From Pseudoscleropodium purum (lineage: Eukaryota > Streptophyta > Bryopsida > Hypnales > Brachytheciaceae), in assembly GCA_963969395.1 (NCBI GenBank), contig OZ017796.1, forward strand, positions 29,564,243-29,628,242: 64,000 nt of DNA. The letters run 5' to 3'. Every line of letters begins with the position of its first letter. Position 1 is the first letter of the stretch. This document shows, one piece after another, positions 24,247 to 35,475 of this stretch. Made by a program: the position numbers and the translations under genes. Below the pieces are notes generated by a model. That model had not been told where the DNA came from. It worked only from the letters and a program-made list of their open reading frames with translations, and did no database searches.

Positions 24247-24995
24247 CCACTGTCCGTACGGTCAAGCAAAGGGGCAGGATTGTACAGCTAGAACTTTGGG
24301 GATCATGCACGAAGCTAGATTTTGCGCTTCCTATGATCTAGGCACTGTCCACAGATGCTCTGACCAGTAAAAATAATGAAATGGAAACACATGTGCAACC
24401 GAATAGGAAATCCTGAACCTCTATCAGGCAACTAATTTCCGAGAATGCTCATGACTACTACTGCAATTAGAATCCTACTGCAATTCAAATGTAGCTTGGA
24501 GCAATTCAAATCCCACTGCAAATCCTACGTAAGCCTAAACGCCAAATAACAATTGTCGAAGAGCGCTTCCTGAACCCGGAGACTACTCAATGCTGCACTA
24601 AACTGAGGTCTACTGAATTCCCTATCACGTTGCATCCCTCATAAACATTCCACAACAAGCCACTGCAATTCCCTAACGGTTCTTGGACGCTTTGAGTGCG
24701 TGTGTGGGGCAAATGAAAATGAAAATGGAAGTCCTCCAAGATCTGATCCTAAGTGAGCAAGCCTGAAACTAAATTTCGTGCCTGAAATTTGAATCTGGAA
24801 GAAGATGAAGTTGTGGTGATTGCAAGAGAGACAAGTCCGTGCATCGGGAGATCGTGTTGGGAAACGTACGCATCTCTGCAATGAGTGTTTGTAACTTCCA
24901 TGTACTTTGCTAGATGTGGAGTACATGCTAATGGATGAAAACCTGCGATGGATGAAATTTATGGAAGAACGGACTCGGTTTGTCATGATTGCGCC

Positions 24996-25014
24996 TACCG
25001 GCTGGCAGCCGAGG
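24996..25014. repeat. 19-bp palindrome in the divergent promoter
   Basis: TACCGGCTGGCAGCCGAGG, core intact, ends diverged; just upstream of the CT-rich tract. Confidence 0.85.
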
Positions 25015-25202
25015 GTTTAGGAGGTATACACCCCTCTCCACTTTCATTTTCTCTCATTTGCCATTTGCGTCTCCTGCTCTCTCTCTGTCACTCACTTTCA
25101 CTCTCACTCACTCTCACTCACTCTCAGCCTCACTCACTCTCACTCTGCCATTCTCCCTCCTTCAGTCCGGCTTGCAGTTGACATCCCCTCGCAAAGCAAA
25201 GC

Positions 25203-25318
25203 AGCAGCCGATACATCTTAGCGCAGCCGATACGCATTTCTGGCCAGCCGACAGTGAAGGAGAGTGAGGCAAGCGTGCTTTTTCAGCAGCCGACAAGTCA
25301 TCTTTAGCAACCAATAGG
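25203..25318 (+). repeat. Five direct half-sites in the 5' leader
   Basis: CAGCCGATA-like half-sites lie in one orientation near 25204, 25223, 25244, 25288 and (degenerate, CAACCAATA) 25309. Each matches only the right arm of the palindrome. They end about 20 bp before the start codon at 25337. Confidence 0.75.
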
Positions 25319-25382
25319 CGACAGAGTCCATTGGCGATGGCGTCCTCCGATTTGGCGACTGAGAGGTACTTTTCACTACATG

Positions 25383-25401
25383 TATTGGCTGCCAACCGAT
25401 A
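25383..25401. repeat. 19-bp palindrome in intron 1
   Basis: TATTGGCTGCCAACCGATA; central base C instead of G, two arm changes. Confidence 0.85.
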
Positions 25402-25464
25402 CACTGTCATTTGCTATATCATATAGGATAGCCATTGAGATTCTGAGGCACCTATTACTTGCTA

Positions 25465-25483
25465 TATCGGCTGGCAGCCTACA
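25465..25483. repeat. 19-bp palindrome in intron 1
   Basis: TATCGGCTGGCAGCCTACA, two mismatches in the right arm. Confidence 0.9.
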
Positions 25484-25521
25484 TACATTGCAACACTCAC
25501 TAGGAGCCTAAGCTTAAGCTA

Positions 25522-25540
25522 TGTCGGCTGGCAGCCGATA
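25522..25540. repeat. 19-bp palindrome in intron 1
   Basis: TGTCGGCTGGCAGCCGATA, one mismatch in the left arm. Confidence 0.92.
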
Positions 25541-25613
25541 TGATCCCGAGATGGTTGACTTAGGAATTTCTAGAAATGTCTTCCGACGGTAGGGTTTAGG
25601 GACTGAGAGGTTG

Positions 25614-25632
25614 TATCGGCTGGCAGCCGATA
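25614..25632. repeat. Perfect 19-bp palindrome in intron 1
   Basis: TATCGGCTGGCAGCCGATA, exact copy. Confidence 0.97.
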
Positions 25633-26587
25633 CAGTGGATGCACAAAGTGAAGGTGCATAGTGTGAGTGTACTGAGAATTCAATTGTATTGTTCTGTAGG
25701 AAACCGACTCTCTTGGCCCGCCTTCTGGGTGTGCAAATCCCAAACTCTCGGATATTGAGAGACGGGTATCCACCGAGGGCAACATGGCGAGCGATCGACG
25801 CCATCCAAGAATGGGGTCTGTGTTGGAGGCAGTTACCCGACACAACAGTGGAGATCGTATGCTCCTTCAAGCTGAAAGGGAACATGACCCCTGGCAAAGG
25901 AAGTGTATTGTCCGTCATGGCTGTTGGCGATTCCGTGCACGTCATGATATGCTTGATGCCACTAGGAAGGACGGATGGAGTTGCCGATTATTTCGCGGTG
26001 GAGTTGCCGTTGAACAAGTGCACGGAGGAGGTTTGTGGACAGAAGTCAATGTCGATGGGCATGACGTTCGCGGGAAACACGCCGTCCAGTGCAGAGGAAC
26101 TCATCCACGGCTAGGAGTGCTTGAAGATAGAGCGCGATGAACACAATGCGTTCATCGCTCGTGAGTTGGAAAAGGGGAAGAAAAAGGTACCCTCGGCGAG
26201 GAAGCAAGTGGCGGCGCCAGTGATTGAAGTCGCTGCAACTGATTTGCAGGAGACCGGGTCGCCCAGCAAACCGAAGAGAAGAGTGAAGGCCAGGGACGAC
26301 CCCAACAAGCCGCTGAAGCTGACACTCGACGAGGTACTCTGGCGTGGAAATCATCTCACAACCAAGACAAAGGAGAACGAGGTGAACGCTATTTACCAGG
26401 CGTTGGAAACGGGGCTCCTGCACGCGTTTCCTTACAAAAAGCAGCGTCTTCCGGGGGTCATTCACTCGGACAAATTCCACATTGCACCAGACGAGTTGAA
26501 GTACCGGAAGATTGCAAAGGACCGACTTGGCCAGGTAATTCGACGATTACTTCCATCCTTTACTGGTTTTTATCTTCCCATATAATG

Positions 26588-26606
26588 TATCGGCTGGCAG
26601 CCGACA
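26588..26606. repeat. 19-bp palindrome in intron 2
   Basis: TATCGGCTGGCAGCCGACA, one mismatch. It lies in the intron 26535-26648 (donor CAG|GTAATTC, acceptor TTCAG|), preceded by ATATAATG. Confidence 0.93.
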
Positions 26607-27179
26607 TCTGTAGCTGGTCTTTAATATTTTGGCCTTCTCTCAATTCAGGTGAAGACCATGTACAAGGGATACGGGTTCATTAGGAAGAAGCCAGAAATCC
26701 ATGGGATTCCTCTGAAGCCGGCTCCACTGCGAATGGACAAAGGGCTAGACACCGTGATGGACGAGTGTCCCGGGAAGGAACAGACTGTTGTTGTCGACGG
26801 CATCTCAATGCCGTGGTGGAAGGTGCCAAATGTCCACTGGTATATCATTGGTGGGCAACACACAGTGACGGCCTGTCGAGAATTGGCCGAGCAATATCCG
26901 GACGGCTCTGAAGCCAAAACCGACCTCCTGGAGTTCGAGGTCATTCCGATATTCAGTAGAGACCCGGACACACTCGTCAGAGTCTCTAATGCCCTCAATC
27001 TCAACATCGCGGAAAAAGTGGCAAAGGAGACCTTCAGATCCTGCGCAGAGATGGGAAGAGCGGCGTGGGTGCAGGCGGGGTGCCCAGAGCCGCATCGTGG
27101 TGGTGGAAAGCCGTCAGCAACATTTGAGGTAATTCCCATGCACCTTTATTTTTTTCTTCCTTTTGATTAATATATTATG

Positions 27180-27198
27180 TATCGGCTGGCAGCTGATA
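27180..27198. repeat. 19-bp palindrome in intron 3
   Basis: TATCGGCTGGCAGCTGATA, one mismatch. It lies in the 82-bp intron 27129-27210 (donor GAG|GTAATTC, acceptor CTCGCAG|), preceded by TATTATG. Confidence 0.93.
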
Positions 27199-27663
27199 CC
27201 ATTCTCGCAGGTTCTAAACATTGTGGTGGAACTCCTCCAGGTTGCGAAGCTGAAGGTGATGGCGCACTTCGTGGATGAGAAGGTGTCCTCCAAGTTGCCC
27301 CTCATCTTCATCAAGGAGACCACCTGGGTGCTATGGACGGAGGTCTTCGATGCGTGGGAGAACGGGGAGCTTATTGGAGATGATGGGACTGTGCCGAATC
27401 TCCTCGTTAATCGGAAGCCGCTCACTCACATCACCAAAACGGATCTCACGCCAATGCTGGGGCTTCGGGATTTGGATCTGTGCGAGCTAGGGCGGGAGAT
27501 CGTTGCACTTCGCGTGAGCATCAAGAACACCGCGAAGGCCAAGTCCTCAGGGAAGATCACTCTCTTCGATTGGTGCAAGGACAAAAAACTGGATAGGATC
27601 GTCATAAACGAGATCATGTGGACCAGGAAGAAGCATCCCCTTCCCTGCAAGGACCAAGGCTGG

Positions 27664-28369
27664 TGTCGCAGCACAGGGCAGGTCAATTCTCCATTATACT
27701 CATAAAAATCGCTCTAGAGTATAACTAAGTGACTCTAAAGATCGAACCCACGAGATCCTGTGAAGTATCTAGCTTTATTAAGCAGTTAAGCTCAGTCAGT
27801 ATCCCAATCTTACTTTCCGGTCCTAGATCTAGAACCAGAAATACCACCACACCGGATAACTATAGACCGGATTTCTCCATGCTTCCGGTCCTACTAACGA
27901 TCCGGTCCGTCCAAATACCTAAATCCTAGGATCTCACAACTTCCGATCCTAGAAATCCGTCCTGACCAATCTGGTCCGGATGGTCATCCTGTACCCGTAA
28001 TCCTATCCGGTTTAGTTTTGCCTCTGTTTCACCATCAGAGGGGTCGTCGCTTAATTTTGAGAGTGGTAGGCCCACCACTCCTTCCGTGACTTATAGTGGC
28101 TGAAGACCCACTGTCCTACTTCCTAAATTCCTAAGCTACTCCGGATCTGGTTTGGTCCTTCACAACAATCCAGATAGCAATCCGGATTGTAGGTCACACA
28201 AAGACCCCACACTCGACCCTCTCGTACTACAACGACCTTGATGCTACTTCCGATCCGTGCGAAGACAGGTGGTTACAAGTGCACCCGTCCGTTCCAACAT
28301 CAACTAAAGTTCTTCCGTTACCCATACGGGTGGTGAGACCTCACAGGAGATCGGACACTCAACCGGATT
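27664..28369 (-). repeat. Truncated 3' LTR
   Basis: 706 bp identical to 32490-33195 except for six positions, all transitions (for example T27703 against C32529). It is fused directly to the RNase H region of pol at AATCCGG, which is present on both sides of the junction, so the missing LTR part and the end of pol were probably removed in one microhomology-driven deletion. Confidence 0.9.
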
Positions 28370-31300
28370 CGTCGATGGTAACATGGAACTCTTTCGTCCA
28401 ATCCGGAACGGAAAGGATCGGAGCTCTAGCAAGCTGAGTCTTCAGATCTTCGAAGGCATGCTGTCGCTTTCCGGTCCACACAAATTCCGTATCCTGTTTG
28501 AGTAGTTCCGTGAGAGGGATGGCCCTCTTGGCGTATCCGTCAATGAATCGACGGTAGTAGCCCACACACCCGAGAAACCCACGGATCTCCCTTACGCTCG
28601 TCGGAGGCAGCAAGGATAGAACCGCTCTCACCTTTTCCAAGTCCGCTTGCAATCTGGCTTGGCTCACCACGTGCCCCAGTAAAATTCTGGAACTCATTCC
28701 GAAAAAACACTTTCCGGGGTGTAATTTCAGATTGGTTTCCCGGCACCTTTGAAACGTCTTCCGCAAACATTCAAGATGAAGTTTCCGGTCGCTAAAAACT
28801 GCAAAGTCATCAATGAAGACCTCAATGAAATGACGGAGAAAATCCTTGAAAATGTCCATCATCAGCTGCTGGAAAGTTCCGGGTGCGTTGCACAGGCCAA
28901 ACGGCATCCGAGTAAATGCGAAAGTTCCCCATTCTGTCGTGAACGTGGTTCTCAACTGATCCCTCCGCCGGATGAACACTTGGTTGTAACCGGAAAATCC
29001 GTCCAAAAAGCTGTAACATTCGTGTCTGGCCACGTGGTCCAAAATGATATCAGTAAATGGAAGGGGAAAGTAATCCTTCTTTGTGGCTGTGTTCAATTTC
29101 CGGAAATCTTGATACATCCGGATCTTAACTTTCCCATCCGTTCCCAACTTCTTGGGAACCACCACAATAGGAGAAACCCACTCGGAATTGTTGACCGGAT
29201 ATATGAATCCGGTTTCCAATAACCGGTCGATTTCTTCCTTCACCATTAACGAGTACCTCGGGTTGAGTCGGTACTGTCGCTGACGGACCGGAATAGATCC
29301 TTCCGTCAAATCAATGTGATGCTCTCCTAAGTGAGGGGGGATTCCCTTCAGATCAGATGACTCCCATGCAAAAATATCGAGATACTCCTGGAGAAGGTGA
29401 ACGTAATCGGATTTCTCCGTGCTTTGCATGAGCTTGCCCAAGTAAAAACACTTGCCTGGTTCAACCTCCTCCTTCTCATAATCGATGGGCGAGACGATCG
29501 ATTTGATCTTCTCTTCGTGAACCTCTTCCGGAACGGAAACTAAATTTCCCCATTCCGGTCTCATCGTTTCCTCACTTACACCCGCGGGAAGGTTTCCATC
29601 CTGGATTTGTCGAGTGATCCACTCGGCTGTGAGCGGAACGCTTGACTCTCCTAAGGATCTATCTTCCACCATGGTACTGCTAGGCTTTTCCGGATCATGC
29701 TCCAACACAGCATTAGAGAACCCAAAACTTTTCTCAGTTTTGTGTTCGAATGGATCCACATAATAGCTTGGAATCGACTCTTCCGAATCCGTCCAATCCG
29801 ATGTGTAACCATCCGAGTCGCTGGTTTCTCCTAAATGCTTTTCCGTGGACCAAGGTATCCGGATGGAAGGTTTCCCGACCACCAGTTCCTTGGTTCCCCA
29901 ATCCACCAGTACTTGGGCAGAGTATAACCAAGGTCTACCCAATAACATAGGAAAAGGTCTTCCTTTGTGCACACGGATGATGACATAGTTGAGCAGATAA
30001 TCCGTTCCTCCAATCCGGGTTGGAACTTGCGAAAGTTTGCCAACCGGATGTACTCGAGATTGATCCGCCATCCGAAGAACTTGATCCGTCGCTTTGATCG
30101 TGGTGAATTCTAACTCAAATGCCGTGTCTTCCAACATCAAGTTGACTCCAGATCCGCCATCGATGGGAACCTTTGGAATCAAGCATCCTTCTATCTCCAC
30201 ACTGATCTCTGGAGCCCCGGAATCTTTCGGTTGGGAGAAGTTAACTGCCACCGCTGGGAGTTTCACCCTCTTCTTCCGTTTTCGTGTCCAGCTATCTCGG
30301 ATCAGCTTCTGGTACATCACGTTGTCGTGCAGGAGCTGTCCAATCGTAACATTCGCCCGTTGATCTCGGATGTCCTGGATGATGTCATACTCATGCGTAC
30401 GGATATCCGGATTGATAACCACTGGGGTGTTACTGAAACGAACCTGCTTCTTACTCGTCAACACATCCGGTCCAGAGATTTCCGTCCGAATCTTTGCACT
30501 GATGTCGATCGGAATCCGGTTCCGGTCCACCCCTTCCTCAAAGTGAACTTCTTCCGGTTCTGGACTCCGTCTCTGAAAAACAGGATCAGAATCACTACTC
30601 GATTTCTGTCTCCTCCTCTGCTTTTTCTTCGTTCCCCTTACAGCTCGTTCAGGTTGATTCCTGGTGGAACTACGGGTCGATACCTGGTTTACCAAGCTCT
30701 CCGTCTCCGCCGGCAGTTCCACCTCGCATCGTCACTTGTCCGGATTCTCCGTTCCGGCTGAGTGGCCATAGTTGAGCGCGGTCTGCTCCCTTGGAAGAAT
30801 TTGAACTTGTTTGTAAACCGGTCTTGGCTGTATGGGCTTCTGACACTGCTCCTCCTGATGCCCATACTCCTGGCAATTCTGGCACGGAAGAGTACGCGGA
30901 GCACCCTGCCCTGGTCCCCTGTTAGGACACGAGTTGGCATAATGTCCCGGTTCTCCACAGCCATAACAAATCACCACTTGTCTATCCGGGTAACCAAGGG
31001 CTCGCACGGGCTGCTGCATTACCAACCCCTGACTCGGTCCCGGTAAAAAGTTCCGGTTCAACATGTTGGACCGGGAAGGAATCGTGATCCCTTTTCCCCT
31101 ACCATAGGTCGGCTGCACTTGGTAGATCTCCTCCTCTTCCTCGTTTGCTACGGTGTAGTAGATCTCTTCTTCCGGATACACATAGTGAACTTGCTTCTGG
31201 GCAGCTCGCTGGCATTCACTTGGATAGTGACCCGGTTCTCCACATCTTCTGCACTAGACATTGGATCGAGAAGTCGGAACGATCCGTCTTGGTTTCCGGT

Positions 31301-32342
31301 TCTCAGCCATGTTGACCTTGATAGCCTCCAAAGACTCTTGGATGTTCTTCATCATCTTCTTGGAATCCGTGTCCTCCGTCTTCACTTTCACAACCCGTTT
31401 CTCTCTAGGACCCTTCGACTTGTGCGAACGTCGGGGAGGTGAAACACTCTGTTCATCATCCGAGCTCGATGAATCCGGATCGGAAACTTCCGTTCCAGAA
31501 CTCTCGGAACTGCTGTCCGAATCGGAAACCTTCTTACGATGCTTCAACTTCCGGTCTCCTTTCTTGTTCTTCCCCTTTTCTTGCTTCTCGCTCCTTCTCA
31601 AGGACTTCCGGATTGATTGAGCGGAATTCTCGTAATTAGCCGCAGCATCCATGGCATCTCTAAGTGTCCTAGGTCGCGTCTGACGAATCAGAAATCCCAT
31701 AGACTCAGGTAATCCGGCAACGTACCACTCCACCTGCAGACTAGGAGCAATCTCAGTGGTCAGCTTCTGGATCAGCACCTTCACCCTCTGGCCATACTTC
31801 CGCACGGATTCGGATGATTTCATCGTTAGTGTACTGAGCCGTCCCAAGGCTCTGGCTTCTCCTCCTACCTCCCGGAAAGCTTGCAGGAAATCCGTTCTCA
31901 ACTGATCCCAGTTATTCCGGATCGGATCGGAAATATCCTGGTACCATTTAAGAGCTTCTCCCTTGAGCAATCCTTGGAAGATTCTTCGCTAGGCTGCCTC
32001 ATTCTCCTGGTTGGCGAGTGCAGTGGACTCAAACTCGCACAGCCAGTCATCCGCATCTTGGCTTCCATCACCCTTAAAACGCTTGTATCTCAATCGAGTC
32101 ATGACGTCTTCGTCCTCTCGGAACGGATGTTCTCTGTCCGGTTCCGGATCTAGATCGAAGACTGTAGGCGTATGACCAGATCTCGGATTCTCGCTTTCTC
32201 CCGCGGATGCAGGCACAAGAATCGGACGGTTAACCGGATCTTGCAGATCCGGTTCACTATGATCCGGTTCAGGCGATTCTTCCGATCGTTCTCTTCTTCT
32301 CAATCGCTCGGACGTTCTCGTATTCCTTGTTCCGTTTCTCAT
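28359..32342 (-). pseudogene. gag-pro-pol of the Tat/Athila-type element
   Basis: One reading frame spans the whole interval, interrupted by in-frame stops at 31986 (TAG), 31254 (TAG) and 30732 (TGA), each explicable by one transition. Gag (32342 to about 31250) includes FKGDGSQDADDWLCEFE and GEALKWYQDI. Three CCHC-type knuckles follow: CRRCGEPGHYPSEC, CYGCGEPGHYANSC and CQNCQEYGHQEEQC. The protease has IDGGSGVNLM. The RT shows DFRKLN, FLDGFSGYNQ, MPFGLCNAPGTFQQ and the FIDD catalytic box. The frame ends at VTIDESG, the very start of RNase H; integrase is absent. Confidence 0.85.
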
Positions 32343-32460
32343 GAGTTAGTCTCCAGATTCAGCCGGAAAACAAAACCCAATCCGAGAAATGAAAAACACG
32401 GAAAAGACGAACTACTGACTCAGCTTCTTCTGTACTGCAATAAAGCCGATAGCTTTAGGA

Positions 32461-32483
32461 TCCCCGGCAGCGGCGCCAGATTT
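32461..32483 (-). other. Primer-binding site, tRNA-Asp type
   Basis: On the minus strand TGGCGCCGCTGCCGGGGA begins about 12 nt after the 5' LTR end. From memory of plant tRNA-Asp(GTC) 3' ends this is a one-mismatch match, the usual primer site of Athila/Tat-like elements. Confidence 0.75.
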
Positions 32484-32489
32484 TTGTCA

Positions 32490-34412
32490 TGTCGCAGCAC
32501 AGGGCAGGTCAATTCTCCATTATACTCACAAAAATCGCTCTAGAGTATAACTAAGTGACTCTAAAGATCGAACCCACGAGATCCTGTGAAGTATCTAGCT
32601 TTATTAAGCAGTTAAGCTCAGTCAGTATCCCAATCTTACTTTCCGGTCCTAGATCTAGAACCAGAAATACCACCACACCGGATAACTATAGACCGGATTT
32701 CTCCATGCTTCCGGTCCTACTAACGATCCGGTCCGTCCAAATACCTAAATCCCAGGATCTCACAACTTCCGATCCTAGAAATCCGTCCTAACCAATCTGG
32801 TCCGAATGGTCATCCTGTACCCGTAATCCTATCCGGTTTAGTTTTGCCTCTGTTTCACCATCAGAGGGGTCGTCGCTTAATTTTGAGAGTGGTAGGCCCA
32901 CCACTCCTTCCGTGACTTATAGTGGCTGAAGACCCACTGTCCTACTTCCTAAACTCCTAAGCTACTCCGGATCTGGTTTGGTCCTTCACAACAATCCAGA
33001 TAGCAATCCGGATTGTAGGTCACACAAAGACCCCACACTCGACCCTCTCGTACTACAACGACCTTGATGCTACTTCCGATCCGTGCGAAGACAGGTGGTT
33101 ACAAGTGCACCCGTCCGTTCCAACATCAACTAAAGTTCTTCTGTTACCCATACGGGTGGTGAGACCTCACAGGAGATCGGACACTCAACCGGATTTCCCA
33201 CCTGGGAGTTCTAGCGCAGCTAGGGAATCCCTCCCTACCCGCCTAGCCTAACAACGGCTTTCTCACCCGGAATCTCAAACTCTAGATGTGCTGAGGAACT
33301 AAGTTCACTCTCAACTCTTCGGTACCTACTCACATGCACCTAGGATCGGAAAATAAACACCAAGGGGAGAAATCACTTGCAAACCAACTCGTACTATCCT
33401 AACTCCACATCATACAATCCTGTCGCGCTGGAGAGAGACACACAATGAGGAGAAAAGAAAGGTACAACAAAATTTGCAAAATGGACAACTCCCAATTCCC
33501 ATCGCGGGAACCGATTTATATACAAAGGGTAAAAACCCTAAAAGCACAAAAAGGAGCGGAAAACCCGTAGGGGTCTGCCGCCACCCTAATCTAATTTCCG
33601 GTCTAACCTAATACTGTTGAGCCGGATCCGGATCCGCTCCTACTCCTAACTGAAATTAAAATCCTATCTACCCTACAACTCTAGATCCTATTGTCGGGCT
33701 TCCGACCTCCGAGACTAGCTCCTCGAAGACTTCGCTCAAATTCCGGACCCGTTCCCCCTCCGCAGGATTCGATCCGGGTGGAGACTCCAGGTCGATGGTG
33801 ATATCCGGTCTCGTGCCCGGAGTCCCAGTCCGTGCAGACTTCTTGGACTCAGGAGTCCAATCCTTCCTATCCTTCTGAATGGTCGCGTCCGGAAAGAGAT
33901 CCGGTAGCGAGATGTCCGAAAGGTGAATACCTTTGTCGCACGTCGCTCCCGTCAGCTTCCGGCTGCTCTCCTCGATCCGGTCCGCAGCCTTCCGCCCCTC
34001 CACCATTGCCGTCTCCACCTGCTCAGCGAAGTCCGCGAGAATCCGGACTATCCGGGAATCGGATAGTTTCTTCTCTTCGTGGATCTTCTCGTCGAAGAGC
34101 TTCGCCTTGGCAGCGGCCGTTCCAGTCTCTCCCAGGACCGCCTTGATCTGCTCGGCTACCTTCCGAGTCTCCTCCTTATATAGTCCCTGGACCCTTTCCG
34201 GTTTGTCATCATGAATCCGGTTTACCATCATAATCCGGTTCATCATCATCATCCGATCCTAGACCTAATCCGTGTTGCATTCCGTTTCCGTCGTTACTTA
34301 CTCCTGACCGGATTAGATCCAAGAGGCCCACTACTTCACGTTCCGTGCTAATTCTGAGTTTTCCTTCCCCACCTAATCAGATCTGGTTCCTTAATGACTA
34401 GTTTCCGTTCCT
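32490..34412 (-). repeat. Probable full-length 5' LTR, about 1.9 kb
   Basis: The first 706 bp (32490-33195) match the truncated left copy. The remaining 1.2 kb up to the target duplication has no partner in the window because the left copy is truncated. Assigning it to the LTR is inferred from its position upstream of the primer-binding site on the minus strand. It shares the CCGG-rich wording of the rest of the element. Confidence 0.6.
33668..34252 (-). CDS. Open frame of about 194 codons inside the 5' LTR
   Basis: A charged, Lys/Glu-rich frame with a long predicted helical stretch (KEETRKVAEQIKAVLGETG through EGRKAADRIEESSRKL) and an acidic tail, closing with a stop at 33668. It may be a coiled-coil protein. 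It has no recognisable family. Its place upstream of the PBS puts it within the LTR if the LTR boundary is right. It could be an unrelated piece carried by the element. Confidence 0.4.
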   Translation of the reverse strand: MMMMNRIMMVNRIHDDKPERVQGLYKEETRKVAEQIKAVLGETGTAAAKAKLFDEKIHEEKKLSDSRIVRILADFAEQVETAMVEGRKAADRIEESSRKLTGATCDKGIHLSDISLPDLFPDATIQKDRKDWTPESKKSARTGTPGTRPDITIDLESPPGSNPAEGERVRNLSEVFEELVSEVGSPTIGSRVVG

Positions 34413-35352
34413 ATTTTGGTGTATACTAAGAAAATCAAAATTCTAAGCTTCGACAGCTGGACCCCATATACTGACGAGGATTGGATGGAGCTTGCTGAAA
34501 AGGAGGGGTACTCAGCGGCCGTAGTCCGAAACATCTGGAAGGACATGATGAAGTTCACGGACGCCAACAACTGGTTGAAGGGGAGAGTGAACCCTATGAA
34601 TCCAACGACGGACAAGTCGATGGATGGCAAGGCGACGGGGGTCTTCTTCACGACATTAGCGAACTACGCCAAAGTCGAAATGCCTCCGACGCTTGGGAAG
34701 TCCACCGAACTGAAATACGAATGCTATGTCGGAGAGAGTATTCTTGAGGTGGTCGACTTCGTCCGTCAATCGAAGGGGAATATGGCGCTGGAACCCGAGG
34801 ACAAAAAATTCATTGTCCTCTTTGGGTATACAGATATGGGAGAACCGGTTCTAGTGAACAAGAATGATCTACTCGATCAAGCATTGGCCGCTGAAATCCC
34901 TAAGGTGGACGGTCCGAATATCGAAGAGACCGAAGCGTACATCCCCCTGCCAATGCTCCTCATCGGGAACTCGTGTTTCCGAGATTCTGTCGCGACGGCC
35001 TCGTACTCGTCCTCGTCCTCTTGGTACTACCATTCGGTGTACTATCAGCCATCTCCCCGTGGAGGCTTTCAGAAGGCGGAGATTGAATCCATGCCTTTGG
35101 TCACTCTGTCCTTGACCTTCCCAAAGCCCGAGGACAGGTCCAGTATTTTCCCGGTCTTCAAGCGCTTCACTAGGATCAACAAGGCACTCGACTGGTTCAA
35201 TGTCGACGTTGAGGGCGAGGTTGACTGGAATGGCGGGATGTGCGGGGTTGGTCATGGACTTCTAGAGAAACTAATGATGCTGACCCTAAAATCCAAGGAT
35301 GCCACCGTCATCAACATCTGGGGGGGGCAGGAACATCACGGAGATCGCTCTG

Positions 35353-35475
35353 GTAAGTCTTCTTATCCCTTCCTCACATTTGCATTGTTCAGAGGAAGTG
35401 AAATCCTGTCGGCTGGCAGCCGATACAACATGTTACTCACTTGTATTCCATGGGTTCGCAAAGGAATGGGCGGGC
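35353..35475 (+). other. Intron of the ParB-like gene with one palindrome
   Basis: A strong donor, CTCTG|GTAAGT at 35352/35353, follows NIWGGQEHH. The open frame resumes in another phase by about 35.47 kb (AVMEFVREEDGLQK). The exact acceptor is unclear, possibly because of decay. The palindrome at 35407 lies within. Confidence 0.5.
35407..35425. repeat. 19-bp palindrome in an intron
   Basis: TGTCGGCTGGCAGCCGATA, one mismatch. Confidence 0.92.

Larger units (their letters stand above)
24103..25336. promoter_or_regulatory. Divergent promoter region of the large element
   Basis: This 1.2-kb region separates the starts of the minus-strand DUF7869-like gene and the plus-strand ParB-like gene. 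It holds palindromes at 24163, 24228 and 24996, a CT-rich CACT/CTCT tract at 25070-25155, typical of plant 5' leaders, and a row of palindrome half-sites nearest the plus-strand start. No credible gene lies within it. Confidence 0.55.
25366..25699 (+). other. Intron with four palindromes
   Basis: Donor GAGAG|GTACTT and acceptor TTCTGTAG| place a 334-bp intron between the short first exon and the main frame; the codon split across it restores the open frame downstream. It contains palindromes at 25383, 25465, 25522 and 25614. Confidence 0.6.
27664..34412 (-). mobile_element. Tat/Athila-type (OTA) Ty3/gypsy retrotransposon, internally deleted
   Basis: Inserted in an exon of the ParB-like gene, with TGGTG on both sides (27661-27665 and about 34408-34415), a likely target duplication. 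The shared LTR sequence is 27664-28369 and 32490-33195. Next to the right copy, at 32461-32483, lies a primer-binding site on the minus strand. One long frame runs from gag (32342) through protease and reverse transcriptase and ends within RNase H at 28359. The rest of pol, including integrase, is missing. The element is therefore non-autonomous. The element boundary at 34412 is inferred from the TGGTG match and the resumption of the host frame, and the termini do not read TG...CA if that duplication is correct. Confidence 0.8.

Noticed and set aside
33196..34412. A separate third mobile element between the LTR and the host exon
   Set aside because: The TGGTG match flanks the whole 27664-34412 block, so it is more simply the rest of the full-length LTR; this stays uncertain.
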